Assembly (NCBI RefSeq): GCF_038005225.1
Contig: NZ_JBBOSU010000001.1
Span: 2,964,001-3,028,000 of the forward strand
Direction: 5' to 3'
DNA from: Solibacillus sp. FSL K6-1523
GTDB lineage: Bacteria; Bacillota; Bacilli; Bacillales_A; Planococcaceae
Length of the DNA stretch: 64,000 nt
Shown: positions 8,635-17,758 of the stretch, one piece after another
How the letters are laid out: each line of letters begins with the position of its first letter
How positions within the stretch are numbered: position 1 is the stretch's first letter
Notes under the pieces: model-generated
Told to the model about the DNA's origin: nothing
Seen by the model: the letters and a program-made list of their open reading frames with translations, nothing else
The model's database searches: none
Translations under genes and position numbers: made by a program

Positions 8635-10101
8635 CTACAATTTGATCGTAATATTAGACACTTCACAATAAAATTCGAAGCTATGTGCCCCACCTTCACG
8701 GCCAATACCGCTATGCTTCATGCCACCGAATGGCGTTCGTAAGTCGCGTAAATACCATGTATTCACCCATACAATGCCAGATTCAATTTGACCGGCAACA
8801 CGATGGGCACGGCGCAAATCATTGGTCCAAATTGTCGCACCTAAGCCGTAATTCGTGTCATTTGCATAGCCGAGTACTTCCTCTTCTGTATCAAACGGCA
8901 ACACCGCAACGACCGGACCGAAAATTTCTTCTTTTACACAGCGCGAATTTTGTGTTAGACCGACAATAATCGTAGGTTCGATAAAATAGCCTTTGTCGAT
9001 ATTAGCTGGACGTCCGCCCCCTGTTAGTATTTGACCGCCTTCTTCGCGCGCAATATCGATATAGCCCATCACTTTTTCATAATGCTCTTTCCCAACAACT
9101 GAACCGATAGTTGTACTCGCTTCAAACGGGTCTCCTATTTTTAACTCATTTGTTCGTGCAGCAAACTTTTCGATAAAGGCATCAAAAATGGGACGTTCTA
9201 CATAAATGCGCGAACCACATAAACACACTTGCCCCTGGTTCATAAAACTTGATTTTAAAGTCGTTTCAATTACTTCATCTAAATCCGAATCTGCGAAAAT
9301 AATGTTTGGATTTTTGCCACCGAGCTCAAACGAAACTTTTTTTAGTGTCGGTGCAGCGGCTTTCATAATTGTCGTACCTGTGCGTGTTTCACCTGTAAAT
9401 GTAATCGCGTCTACATCTGGATGCTCAGATAAAAAAGCACCTGTAGAATTGCCACCAAAACCGTGCACAAGATTGACTACACCGTCCGGCACACCCGCCT
9501 CTTTACAAAGTTCAACTAAGCGTGTAGCTGTCATCGGCGTTAGCTCGGCTGGCTTCATAACAGCTGTACTACCCGCCGCTAAGCATGGCGCTAATTTCCA
9601 AGTTAACAATAACAGCGGTAAATTCCATGGATTGATCATGGCCACAACCCCTACTGGACGGGTAACCGAGTAATGCAGCGCTATATTATCTTGGTTGTAA
9701 GATTCATTGCCTAAAGATGTTAAATAATCCGCAAAGAAGTGGAAATTATGAGCTGAGCGCTTTATATCCATTTCTAATGCTAATAAATACGGCTTTCCAG
9801 TATCCGTAGCTTCTAATGCCGCGAGTTCTTCAACATTTTTCAAAATTAAATCCCCGATACGGCGAAGAATTTGGGAACGTTCTTTTGTTGTGAAATCTTT
9901 CCACGGTCCTTTTAATGCCACTTTTGCCGCAGCAACCGCTTCGTCTACCTGCTCTTTCGTTGCCTCGGCAATCCATCCGACGACTTCTTCTGTCGCGGGA
10001 TTAATATTTTCGAACTTCATTTCATCTTGGACATCGACAAATTGACCATTAATAAAATTGCGACAATTGATACTTTTCGTTTCAATTTTCGTTGGTTGCA
10101 T
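8635..10101 (-). CDS. 2-aminomuconate 6-semialdehyde dehydrogenase
   Basis: A 488-residue aldehyde dehydrogenase that oxidises 2-aminomuconate semialdehyde to 2-aminomuconate with NAD+. Catalytic residues are present: Asn160 (INPWN), Glu259 (FELGGKN) and nucleophile Cys293 (GQVCLCG). Spacing matches the AMSDH/2-hydroxymuconate semialdehyde dehydrogenase branch. The ATG at 10101 is chosen because AGGGGTGA lies 8 bases upstream; the longer frame from 10122 lacks a site. Sequence alone does not separate amino- from hydroxymuconate semialdehyde substrates; the ACMSD and 3HAO neighbours favour the amino form. Confidence 0.9.
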   Translation of the reverse strand: MQPTKIETKSINCRNFINGQFVDVQDEMKFENINPATEEVVGWIAEATKEQVDEAVAAAKVALKGPWKDFTTKERSQILRRIGDLILKNVEELAALEATDTGKPYLLALEMDIKRSAHNFHFFADYLTSLGNESYNQDNIALHYSVTRPVGVVAMINPWNLPLLLLTWKLAPCLAAGSTAVMKPAELTPMTATRLVELCKEAGVPDGVVNLVHGFGGNSTGAFLSEHPDVDAITFTGETRTGTTIMKAAAPTLKKVSFELGGKNPNIIFADSDLDEVIETTLKSSFMNQGQVCLCGSRIYVERPIFDAFIEKFAARTNELKIGDPFEASTTIGSVVGKEHYEKVMGYIDIAREEGGQILTGGGRPANIDKGYFIEPTIIVGLTQNSRCVKEEIFGPVVAVLPFDTEEEVLGYANDTNYGLGATIWTNDLRRAHRVAGQIESGIVWVNTWYLRDLRTPFGGMKHSGIGREGGAHSFEFYCEVSNITIKL

Positions 10102-10186
10102 AACACAGGTCACCCCTTCCATAATCGTGAGAACGACTTTAAGAAAATACCGTCTCCTGTACGATTTCCTTAAAGCCGCCCCTGCA

Positions 10187-10648
10187 CTACTCTTCTATTT
10201 CTACGATCATTTCAATTTCAACTGCTGTATTATTCGGAAGCTGTGCCATCCCAACTGCTGAACGTGCATGCTTGCCTTTCTCACCAAAAACGTCAACGAG
10301 TAAATCCGATGCACCATTCATTATTTTTGGTTGCTGTGTAAAGTCCGGAGCTGAGTTGACCATACCAAAAATTTTAACGACGCGTTTCACTTTCGACAGG
10401 TCACCTAATTCATTTTTTAATACGGTAATGAGATTAATCATCGAATGTCTACAAGCTTCATAGCCTTCCTCAACCGAAAGATCCAAACCTAACTTGCCGT
10501 GGAATTGATCGACACCTTGCCCAGATGTGAAGAGTAAATTACCCGTACGCACACAGCTGACGTAATTTCCAACAGCTGAGCGGGGCTGCCCTAATTCAAT
10601 TCCTAGTTCTTGCAAACGGTCTTCAGGCGTTTTCAACTGATTTACCAT
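10187..10648 (-). CDS. 2-aminomuconate deaminase, RidA/YjgF family
   Basis: A 153-residue RidA-fold protein. In aminophenol/nitrobenzoate pathways a protein of this family hydrolyses 2-aminomuconate to 4-oxalocrotonate and ammonia (AmnD/NbaF type). HARSAVGMAQLP near residue 125 holds the conserved Arg that binds the substrate carboxylate; the C-terminal VEIEMIVEI is the RidA signature. The start at 10648 follows AAAGGAG by 8 bases and lies inside the end of the ACMSD gene (26-base overlap). General enamine/imine deaminase activity is the alternative, but position makes the pathway role likely. Confidence 0.85.
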   Translation of the reverse strand: MVNQLKTPEDRLQELGIELGQPRSAVGNYVSCVRTGNLLFTSGQGVDQFHGKLGLDLSVEEGYEACRHSMINLITVLKNELGDLSKVKRVVKIFGMVNSAPDFTQQPKIMNGASDLLVDVFGEKGKHARSAVGMAQLPNNTAVEIEMIVEIEE

Positions 10649-11645
10649 AGATTTTGCTCCTTTCAATGTTCAAAAAGGAAAGAACATTTTCTCCAAGGAT
10701 GGCTGCACGGTCTTCATCTGACAATGCGCCATATTCATCAATGACTTTCCCTGGGTCAATTTCTCTAAGTAGGAACGGGTAATCAGAGCCCATAATGACT
10801 TTATCTACTCCGAACCGATCAATTAAATATTGAAGATTTTGTGGTTCATATACTAATGAATCAAAGTAAAAGTTTTTTGTGTAATAGCTTGGTGGATGCT
10901 CCGTCTTCCGTATGTCCGGCCATACTTTCCATCCTTGATCAAGGCGCGGTAATATATAAGGGAAAGACCCTCCACCATGCGCAAAGCATACTTTTAAATT
11001 TGGACATTTTTCCATCACACCGCTCCACAGTAAGCTCGCTGCAGCTAATGCTGTTTCGCTTGGCATGCCGATTGTGTACATGAAATTGTGTTCAGGCGTA
11101 CGATCTTTTGCCATCGTTTCCCATGGATGCACGAACAATGGCATTTCATACTGTTCAGCTACCTTGAAAAATGGTAGTAAATAGTCGCTATCTAAATTTT
11201 GACCATTCACATTCGTTCCAATTTCAATACCAGCTAAACCTATTTCCTTACAACGAATGAGCTCTTTCACAGAAACTTCCGCATCTTGTAATGGCACTGT
11301 GCCTAATCCGATAAAACGATTTGGATATTGCTTTACTGTTTGCGCAATAAAATCATTTTGGTAAACGGCTAATTCCAGCGCTTGCTCGACAGGTGCCCAA
11401 TATGAAAATGTTACAGGGACAGGTGATAAAACTTGCATATCGACACGCTCTCTATCCATATCTTCAATACGTTTTTCCGCATCCCATACTTGAGCATCAA
11501 CTGCGCGGAAAACCTTGCCGGACACCATTATATCTGCCCCGCAGGAACATTTATTTTCTAATATCGGCCAGCGATCATTGCCGTATTTTTTCGCTAAATC
11601 GGGTAAGTCCTCTGGGTAAATATGCGTATGAAAATCTATTCGCAT
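10623..11645 (-). CDS. 2-amino-3-carboxymuconate 6-semialdehyde decarboxylase (ACMSD)
   Basis: A 340-residue zinc amidohydrolase-fold decarboxylase. It removes CO2 from the ring-opened product of 3-hydroxyanthranilate, diverting it from spontaneous quinolinate formation. The metal ligands fit ACMSD spacing: His6 and His8 (DFHTH), His173 (FVHPWE), His223 (CFAHGGG) and Asp288 (MGSDYP). The ATG at 11645 is 9 bases from GGTGAG; another ATG at 11651 is too close to that site. It overlaps the 3-hydroxyanthranilate dioxygenase stop. Assignment is strong from residues plus context. Confidence 0.93.
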   Translation of the reverse strand: MRIDFHTHIYPEDLPDLAKKYGNDRWPILENKCSCGADIMVSGKVFRAVDAQVWDAEKRIEDMDRERVDMQVLSPVPVTFSYWAPVEQALELAVYQNDFIAQTVKQYPNRFIGLGTVPLQDAEVSVKELIRCKEIGLAGIEIGTNVNGQNLDSDYLLPFFKVAEQYEMPLFVHPWETMAKDRTPEHNFMYTIGMPSETALAAASLLWSGVMEKCPNLKVCFAHGGGSFPYILPRLDQGWKVWPDIRKTEHPPSYYTKNFYFDSLVYEPQNLQYLIDRFGVDKVIMGSDYPFLLREIDPGKVIDEYGALSDEDRAAILGENVLSFLNIERSKIYGKSVENA

Positions 11646-12193
11646 TGCCATTCACTCACCGTTTCAGGCATTACATGACCGCAGTTCGTACATGTACGGA
11701 GTTGTTCTGACCCATTAAAGAATGAAATGCCCTCTGCAATTTGTCGCCCAATATCTGTCACTTGTAAACGAGCCTTATATAGTTCATGATCACATTCACT
11801 ACATAACCAAACTAAATCCTCTAATTCGCCTTCTTTACGTTTCCGTTCAATAACAATTCCATATGTGTCGGCTACACGATGTGGAGAATGGGGAACATTT
11901 GCCGGAAGCGTAAACATTTCTCCTTCTTTTACTTCCACAACTTCACGCTTGTTTGCATCATTAATGACTTCCACATAGCATGAACCTTGAATTTGGTAGA
12001 AAATTTCATCAGAAGGATCGACATGGAATTCACGACGCGCATTTGGACCTCCGATTAACATAATGAGAAATTCTGAGTCTTCCCATAGCACTTTATTATT
12101 AACAGGTGGTTTTAAAAGGTCTTTATTATCCTCAATAATTTTCCATAAATTTAATGATCTCGCTTTTAATTTGCTCACTGTTTCCTTCGTCAT
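11636..12193 (-). CDS. nbaC: 3-hydroxyanthranilate 3,4-dioxygenase
   Basis: A 185-residue cupin that opens 3-hydroxyanthranilate with O2 to 2-amino-3-carboxymuconate semialdehyde. The catalytic Fe ligands are visible as His57, Glu63 (FHVDPSDE) and His102 (PHSPHR). As in other bacterial enzymes, the C-terminus carries a second, rubredoxin-like iron site: Cys131-x2-Cys134 (CSEC) and Cys168-x2-Cys171 (CTNC). Length fits the bacterial family (~175-190). It is the ring-cleavage step that defines the cluster. Symbol nbaC is that used for this family. Confidence 0.95.
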   Translation of the reverse strand: MTKETVSKLKARSLNLWKIIEDNKDLLKPPVNNKVLWEDSEFLIMLIGGPNARREFHVDPSDEIFYQIQGSCYVEVINDANKREVVEVKEGEMFTLPANVPHSPHRVADTYGIVIERKRKEGELEDLVWLCSECDHELYKARLQVTDIGRQIAEGISFFNGSEQLRTCTNCGHVMPETVSEWQCE

Positions 12194-12215
12194 AAAAAAT
12201 TCCCCCTTATAATCG

Positions 12216-12968
12216 TTAATAATTGATTGTCATATAACCGATTTCCCTTGAAATTAAGTTGGCTGCACGCACAACTTCCTGTGTAATGTGACGCTTTTCC
12301 TTTTCCATATAGGCTTTTTCACCAACTAAATTTAAGGCGGCTACCACTTGTCCGTTGTACGACTTAATCGGTGCTGCAATCCCATATGTTATTGTTTCAT
12401 TTTCTCCGTCACTAATCGCATAGCCACGTTCCCGTACAAGCGCTAATTCTTCCTCCAATGTTTTAATACAAACAATCGTGTTCGGTGTGGCTTTTAGCAT
12501 ACCCCCTGCCAGCATAGGCGCCATAAACGATTTATTGTATGCCAGTAGCACCTTACCTATACTCGTTGCATGTGCAGGAAACCTTGTTCTCCCAACTAAA
12601 GTTGGCACAACATCCACATGAGGTGACATCGCTTTGAACACAAAACGGACTTTGCCATCATCAAACATACCAATATGAGATGTTCCTTTAAAACGGGCTA
12701 GCAATTGACTAATAATCGGTCCTGCTTCTGCATTAATATCTTGAAAATACATGACCTTGTTGCTCCACTCTAAAATTTTCCAACCTAAGCGATAACGACG
12801 GTCACTCCCTTGAATGAGAATTCTTTCTTGGCACATCGCTTTTAAAAAATGATGCGTGGAGCTCGGTGGTGAATTTAATTTATCCGCTATTTCCTTGTTG
12901 CTCAACGAAGGTTCATCATCCGTAAATAACTCAATAATCGTCGCTAACTTTGCAACAGATCCGATCAA
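12216..12968 (-). CDS. IclR-family transcriptional regulator
   Basis: A 250-residue regulator with an N-terminal winged helix-turn-helix (about residues 5-60; LSNKEIADKLNSPPSSTHHFLKA is the recognition region) and a C-terminal IclR effector domain (ISDGENETITYGIAAPI). It starts with TTG at 12968, 24 bases after the monooxygenase stop and in the same frame, with GGTGGTGAAG just upstream; no ATG/GTG alternative exists after that stop. Being inside the catabolic operon, it probably controls it in response to anthranilate or a pathway intermediate. Activator versus repressor role cannot be read from sequence. Confidence 0.9.
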   Translation of the reverse strand: MIGSVAKLATIIELFTDDEPSLSNKEIADKLNSPPSSTHHFLKAMCQERILIQGSDRRYRLGWKILEWSNKVMYFQDINAEAGPIISQLLARFKGTSHIGMFDDGKVRFVFKAMSPHVDVVPTLVGRTRFPAHATSIGKVLLAYNKSFMAPMLAGGMLKATPNTIVCIKTLEEELALVRERGYAISDGENETITYGIAAPIKSYNGQVVAALNLVGEKAYMEKEKRHITQEVVRAANLISREIGYMTINY

Positions 12969-12992
12969 TCTCGCTTCACCACCCCTACATTT

Positions 12993-14471
12993 TTATGTGG
13001 ACTGTTTGACAGCTTTGCCATTTTCTTTTGATAGAATTGACTCTACCAATTCGAACTTATGCTGGTTTTTAAACTTGGTATAGTAAATTGCTCGCTTACG
13101 GATAGGGTCACCTGTGTAATAACGCTCATATTGAAGTGCGCGCATACCAAATGCCTCGCCGCATAAATCCCATGCAAGTTTAAAGATTTTAATGCGTTCT
13201 TCTGCATCGACGCCTGCACGTCCACCATAATGACTATCAATACTCGGACGTAATTCAGGATTATCAAAATCAGCTTCTGTTGGCATCATTAATAAGCCAC
13301 CAGCGCCAATTGTTTGCATCACTTCAATTGCACGTGGATACATTTCTGGCATCATACCACGAATGGTTTCAAGTGCCTCAGGATTTAAACGTGCCTCACC
13401 TTGTGGTGTAATCGTAAATTCATGCTCTGCTGTACGTAGTAATGCGCGAATGACTTCAACCGATTGAACGAGTTCACCTAAATCACGTTGTACATTTAGG
13501 AACTGATCAACACCGATTGAGTCCGCCACTTTACATGCAACTTCAACAGCAAAGGCAAGCTTTACATAACCACGGACACCCGATTGATGCGCTGGTTGCT
13601 CGGCAATTCCTGTCATTGGATACAGTAAATTCGCTGCTTCTACATTGTTATAGAGGAATACTTTATCCCAAGGTACGAGAACATCTTCAAATATTAATAA
13701 CGCATCCATTTCTTCATAACGAGATGCTAAAGGATGATCGAATGTTGAACGTGTACCATCTTGAAGCGGCTCACGACAGATGATTTTTAACCCCTCCACA
13801 TCAACCGGCACAGCAAATGCTAATGCATAACGCTCATCTCCTGGTGCAAATCCTGGGAACGAATAAATGATCACTTCATCTGTTATTGCTGCCAATGTCG
13901 CAAGCATTTTTGCTCCGCGCACAATAATTCCTTGCGTCGTTTCCTCTACAACACCTAAATGCGTGAATTGATCCGCTTGTTCCTGTGAAGTTTTACTCCG
14001 GTCATTTTGTGGGTTGACAATGGCATGCGTTAGGAATATGTCATTATCGCGTAAATGGCGGTAATAATTTTCAATATTTTTTGCCCAGTCTTGATTGTAC
14101 TTCGCTAAGAACCATGAATTTTGTGCTAGTGATGTGACGACCGTATTTAAGAAATCTGGCGTGCGACCCATCAAGCCAAATGTTTGTCTTGCCACAATTT
14201 CGAACGCACGACTACGCTTCATAATGTCTTCATATGATTTTGCAAATAAAAATGAATTCGCTACACGTTCGCCTGTTTCTTTACAAATATGAGTCAATTC
14301 ATCCTGATAATTAGGATCTGATTGTAAATCAAATAACTTCGCAATTTCTTGTATTGGTTGATGGAAATATGGCTCATCATAAACACTTTCCACAAGTTTT
14401 CCGTTTAACCATACTTCTGGTTTTCTTGATTTCAATGCATCAATATATTGTTGACCTGTTCGAATGCCCAT
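12993..14471 (-). CDS. hpaH: anthranilate 3-monooxygenase, oxygenase component (HpaB family)
   Basis: A 492-residue FADH2-dependent hydroxylase of the 4-hydroxyphenylacetate 3-monooxygenase family. RTPDFLNTV near 95 and [11 protein letters not shown] near 200 are recognisable family regions. Its neighbours are a flavin reductase and 3-hydroxyanthranilate dioxygenase, so the likely substrate is anthranilate and the product 3-hydroxyanthranilate, as known for the Geobacillus thermodenitrificans enzyme (EC 1.14.14.8). The ATG at 14471 is 8 bases from AAGGGA; the open frame extends to 14510 without a better site. The alternative, a phenol or hydroxyphenylacetate hydroxylase, fits the downstream genes less well. 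Confidence 0.88.
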   Translation of the reverse strand: MGIRTGQQYIDALKSRKPEVWLNGKLVESVYDEPYFHQPIQEIAKLFDLQSDPNYQDELTHICKETGERVANSFLFAKSYEDIMKRSRAFEIVARQTFGLMGRTPDFLNTVVTSLAQNSWFLAKYNQDWAKNIENYYRHLRDNDIFLTHAIVNPQNDRSKTSQEQADQFTHLGVVEETTQGIIVRGAKMLATLAAITDEVIIYSFPGFAPGDERYALAFAVPVDVEGLKIICREPLQDGTRSTFDHPLASRYEEMDALLIFEDVLVPWDKVFLYNNVEAANLLYPMTGIAEQPAHQSGVRGYVKLAFAVEVACKVADSIGVDQFLNVQRDLGELVQSVEVIRALLRTAEHEFTITPQGEARLNPEALETIRGMMPEMYPRAIEVMQTIGAGGLLMMPTEADFDNPELRPSIDSHYGGRAGVDAEERIKIFKLAWDLCGEAFGMRALQYERYYTGDPIRKRAIYYTKFKNQHKFELVESILSKENGKAVKQST

Positions 14472-14485
14472 TTTTTCAGTCCCTT

Positions 14486-14968
14486 CTAGATTGAAGTTTC
14501 TACTTTGCAATTTTTTCTTGTAGAGCCCATTTTGCCTTCATAAAAAGTTAATGCATGTTCATCGGTACGCTCAAAGCTTTCAACTTCTCCAATAAAAAGG
14601 ACATGATCTCCTGCATCTACTTGCTTCCACGGCTTGCATTCGATAAAGGCTGCGGCATTTGAAAGCCTCGGAGCAATGCCACCCTTTTCCCATTTAATTT
14701 CTAATCCTTGCTGTTCACGGCCTGCAAACTGCCAAGCTATTTTTTCTTGATCTTCCGCTAAAATATTAATTGTAAACGCTTTATTTTGCATTTGAGTTAA
14801 AGAATTTGCTTTTTTATCAATCGAAACGAGTACAAGTGCTGGTTGTAATGACACCGATGTAAATGAATTTACGGTAATGCCATTTATATCATCACCATCA
14901 AACCAAGTAACGACTGTTACACCTGTTGCAAATTTGCCGAACGTCTGTCGAAGGTGCTTTATATCCAT
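14486..14968 (-). CDS. flavin reductase component of the monooxygenase (HpaC-like)
   Basis: A 160-residue NAD(P)H:flavin oxidoreductase of the HpaC/DIM6-NTAB family. It supplies reduced FAD to the oxygenase encoded 14 bases downstream. Family features: [23 protein letters not shown]-type flavin-binding start, with [13 protein letters not shown] after it (residues ~14-50), and a C-terminal [10 protein letters not shown] near residue 120. AGGAGG stands 9 bases before the ATG at 14968; an in-frame GTG at 14971 is almost equally good. It is the first gene of the cluster. Confidence 0.92.
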   Translation of the reverse strand: MDIKHLRQTFGKFATGVTVVTWFDGDDINGITVNSFTSVSLQPALVLVSIDKKANSLTQMQNKAFTINILAEDQEKIAWQFAGREQQGLEIKWEKGGIAPRLSNAAAFIECKPWKQVDAGDHVLFIGEVESFERTDEHALTFYEGKMGSTRKNCKVETSI

Positions 14969-15033
14969 CACATCAAACCTCCTAATCAATTAAGTTATAA
15001 ACATAGTAGCAATTTTAAATTTCTAGTTAATGG

Positions 15034-15062
15034 ATTATATTTCATATAGTGAAATCGTATAC
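15034..15062 (-). promoter_or_regulatory. candidate promoter of the anthranilate operon
   Basis: On the minus strand TATAAT (15034-15039) is preceded by a 17-base spacer and GTATAC (15057-15062). The -10 box is perfect, but the -35 box is poor, as expected for a promoter that needs an activator. It lies about 66 bases before the flavin reductase start. Confidence 0.5.
15039..15055. promoter_or_regulatory. palindromic operator candidate, ATTTCA-N5-TGAAAT
   Basis: A perfect 6+6 inverted repeat with a 5-base centre fills the spacer of the candidate operon promoter. Position and symmetry suggest a regulator binding site, most simply for the IclR protein encoded in the cluster; binding is inferred only. 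Confidence 0.45.
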
Positions 15063-15239
15063 TTTATTTTTCTGAATAATCAGATTTATAAAGTCAAAAA
15101 GAATCCATTTTTTATATCCTGCAATAACAGTTACGCTATTTTTTTGACCATTTTATCTTTTCTTTATTAAAAATAATGATTTTATGTTTATTTTTAATAA
15201 AATTCACCCATTTTCATTTTATTTTTATAAATTAGTGAT

Positions 15240-15539
15240 TTGAGTAATTTTGAAAGTATCGATTTGAACGGAGAGTCGATGAATAAAGTCATCCATCATG
15301 GAAGCTTAGTCATTGCAATGCCTTTAGCGCTTGTTCAATATAAAGACGGGGATCTCGTTATTTTCAGTTACAATAACGAATATTCGCTCAAACGGTTTGC
15401 TCCAAACGAACTAGATGGCTATTTGCTATTCAAATCTGAATCGACGGACAGCTCGTTTAAAGACATCCCATTTGCTATGGTTGTTATGGAAGAGTTAAAA
15501 ATTTATGGCAAAGTCGTTTATTACGGGAATACCTTGTAA
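15240..15539 (+). CDS. orphan LexA/S24-like peptidase domain, likely truncated phage-type repressor
   Basis: A frame of up to 99 residues that matches only the C-terminal half of LexA/phage-repressor proteins. It has GESMNKVI with the position of the catalytic Ser, then HGSLVIAM, DGDLVIF, and SLKRF with the position of the catalytic Lys, ending in KIYGKVVYYG. The helix-turn-helix half is missing and the upstream 240 bases contain no continuation. The start is unclear: TTG at 15240 has no ribosome binding site, while ATG at 15279 has GGAGAG only 3 bases away and would exclude the Ser. It may be a decayed remnant of a mobile element. Confidence 0.55.
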   Translation: MSNFESIDLNGESMNKVIHHGSLVIAMPLALVQYKDGDLVIFSYNNEYSLKRFAPNELDGYLLFKSESTDSSFKDIPFAMVVMEELKIYGKVVYYGNTL

Positions 15540-15540
15540 A

Positions 15541-15616
15541 TAAAAAAATAGGACCCCCAACCAATCTCCACCGTTCAAAATTTTGATACGGTGGGGAATT
15601 GGTTGGGAAATCCTAT
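15541..15616 (-). terminator. strong Rho-independent terminator of lepA
   Basis: A long inverted repeat (AGGACCCCCAACCAAT ... ATTGGTTGGG..ATCCT with an inner CCACCGT/ACGGTGG) is followed on the minus strand by a T-rich run. It lies 55 bases after the lepA stop and also just after the S24 fragment, so it insulates lepA from the catabolic region. Confidence 0.88.
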
Positions 15617-15670
15617 CCAAAGCCTTATTATTAATAAAAGAAACTCACTGTAACCGTTGCTATTGCTGAA

Positions 15671-17500
15671 TTACTTCGAATCGTCCATTTTCAGAACCGC
15701 CATGAAAGCCTCTTGTGGAACTTCTACTGAACCTACTTGCTTCATACGCTTCTTACCCGCTTTTTGCTTATCAAGTAATTTACGTTTACGTGAAATGTCA
15801 CCACCGTAACATTTTGCTAATACGTTTTTACCAATCGATTTAATCGTTGAACGCGCCACGATTTTTTGACCAATGGCTGCTTGAACTGGTACCTCGAATT
15901 GCTGACGAGGAATTAATTCTTTTAATTTTTCTACGATTACTTTTCCGCGCTCATAAGCAAAGTCTTTGTGCACGATAAAGCTTAATGCATCGACTTGTTC
16001 ACCGTTTAATAAAATATCCATTTTACTTAATTTCGATGGTTTATAGCCGATTAATTCATAGTCAAATGAAGCATAGCCCTTCGTATTTGATTTTAAATAA
16101 TCAAAGAAGTCATATACAATTTCTGCTAATGGCATTTCATATTGAATCGAAACGCGTGTCGCATCGATATAATCCATGCCGATGAAGTTTCCACGTTTTA
16201 TTTGACAAAGTTCCATTACGGCCCCTACGAAATCGTTTGGTACCATAATTGTCGCCTTTACGTATGGCTCTTCAATGCGATCGATTTTTTGCGGATCTGG
16301 CATCATAGACGGGTTATCTACTTTTATCTTTGCTCCATCCGTTAAATGTACCTCATAAATTACAGACGGTGCTGTTGTAATTAAATCAATTTTAAATTCA
16401 CGTTCGATACGCTCTTGAATAATTTCCATGTGTAATAAACCTAAGAAACCACAACGGAAACCAAATCCTAGCGCTTGAGATGTCTCTGCCTCATATTGCA
16501 GCGCTGAGTCATTTAATTCAAGTTTCTCTAATGCTTCACGTAAATCATTGTATTTTGCTGTATCGATTGGATAAAGTCCGCAATATACCATTGGATTTAA
16601 TTTTCGGTAACCTGCTAATGGTGCTTCTGCTGCACGAGTTCCAGCAAATGTTACCGTATCCCCTACACGCGTGTCTTGTACGTTTTTAATAGAGGCCGTT
16701 AAGTAACCTACATCTCCAACTGTTAACTCTTGTTGTGGCGTCGCTTTTGGTGAGTGGATGCCGACTTCAATTACTTCAAATTCTGCGCCTGTCGCCATCA
16801 TTTTAATTTTATCGCCAGCTTTTACTGTACCGTTAACAATACGGATTGAAATGATTACGCCTCGGTAAGCATCGTAAACAGAGTCGAAAATAAGCGCTTG
16901 TAACGGCGCATCTGGATCACCTGTTGGAGCTGGTACTTTTTCAACAATTTGCTCTAAAATATCAACAATACCAATACCCGCTTTAGCTGATGCTAGTACT
17001 GCATCCGATGCATCAAGTCCGATTACATCTTCTACTTCTTGACGAACACGCTCTGGATCTGCGGCTGGTAAGTCAATTTTATTAATAACTGGTAAAATTT
17101 CAAGATCATTATCTAAAGCTAAATAAACGTTTGCAAGTGTTTGGGCTTCGATACCTTGTGCAGCATCTACAACAAGAATCGCTCCTTCACATGCAGCTAA
17201 TGAACGAGACACTTCATACGTAAAATCGACGTGTCCAGGTGTGTCAATTAAGTGTAACGTATATGTTTCTCCATCTTTTGCATTATATTTCACTTGTACG
17301 GCATTTAATTTGATTGTAATACCACGTTCACGCTCTAAATCCATTGAGTCTAGTAATTGTGTTTTCATTTCACGTTGCGTTACCGTTTTTGTTGCCTCTA
17401 AAAGACGGTCAGCTAATGTAGATTTCCCGTGGTCAATATGTGCGATAATCGAGAAATTTCGAATATTCTCTTGGCGCTTTAAACGTTGTTCTCGGTTCAT
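15671..17500 (-). CDS. lepA: translation elongation factor 4 (LepA)
   Basis: A 609-residue translational GTPase that acts on stalled or mistranslocated ribosomes. Domains in order: G domain ([10 protein letters not shown]1 at ~20; DTPGHVDF G3; NKIDLP G4), domain II, EF-G-like domains III and V, and the LepA-specific C-terminal domain ([16 protein letters not shown], basic). Length equals the family norm. The ATG has AGGAGAGG upstream. In Bacillus it is followed by hemW and hrcA; here a terminator and the S24 fragment follow instead. Confidence 0.97.
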   Translation of the reverse strand: MNREQRLKRQENIRNFSIIAHIDHGKSTLADRLLEATKTVTQREMKTQLLDSMDLERERGITIKLNAVQVKYNAKDGETYTLHLIDTPGHVDFTYEVSRSLAACEGAILVVDAAQGIEAQTLANVYLALDNDLEILPVINKIDLPAADPERVRQEVEDVIGLDASDAVLASAKAGIGIVDILEQIVEKVPAPTGDPDAPLQALIFDSVYDAYRGVIISIRIVNGTVKAGDKIKMMATGAEFEVIEVGIHSPKATPQQELTVGDVGYLTASIKNVQDTRVGDTVTFAGTRAAEAPLAGYRKLNPMVYCGLYPIDTAKYNDLREALEKLELNDSALQYEAETSQALGFGFRCGFLGLLHMEIIQERIEREFKIDLITTAPSVIYEVHLTDGAKIKVDNPSMMPDPQKIDRIEEPYVKATIMVPNDFVGAVMELCQIKRGNFIGMDYIDATRVSIQYEMPLAEIVYDFFDYLKSNTKGYASFDYELIGYKPSKLSKMDILLNGEQVDALSFIVHKDFAYERGKVIVEKLKELIPRQQFEVPVQAAIGQKIVARSTIKSIGKNVLAKCYGGDISRKRKLLDKQKAGKKRMKQVGSVEVPQEAFMAVLKMDDSK

Positions 17501-17665
17501 GTGTTTGTCCTCTCCTAATTAGAAAAAACACCTATTCTCCATTTACATTCGAGACGGTGTCATTACGTATGTAGATGAATAACTACTTACCTTTTCCACT
17601 AAAATACGGCCCCTAGCTCCATGCACAACTGTACAATTGACCGCTAGAGGCAATTTGTCTTTTAA

Positions 17666-17695
17666 ATTATACTATGAACTGACGTGAAACTACAA
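17666..17695 (-). promoter_or_regulatory. candidate sigma-A promoter of lepA
   Basis: On the minus strand TTGTAG (17690-17695), an 18-base spacer, then TATAAT (17666-17671). It lies about 165 bases before the lepA start codon, in the 258-base interval after spoIIP, where I see no gene. Confidence 0.45.
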
Positions 17696-17758
17696 CAGTC
17701 AACAACAATCTAATGAAATCAAATTTTTTTGAAGATGTCTTTTAACATCTAAAAATGC

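Noticed and set aside
17724-17750. AGATGT/ACATCT hairpin after spoIIP as terminator
   Set aside because: No T-run on the minus strand directly after the stem.
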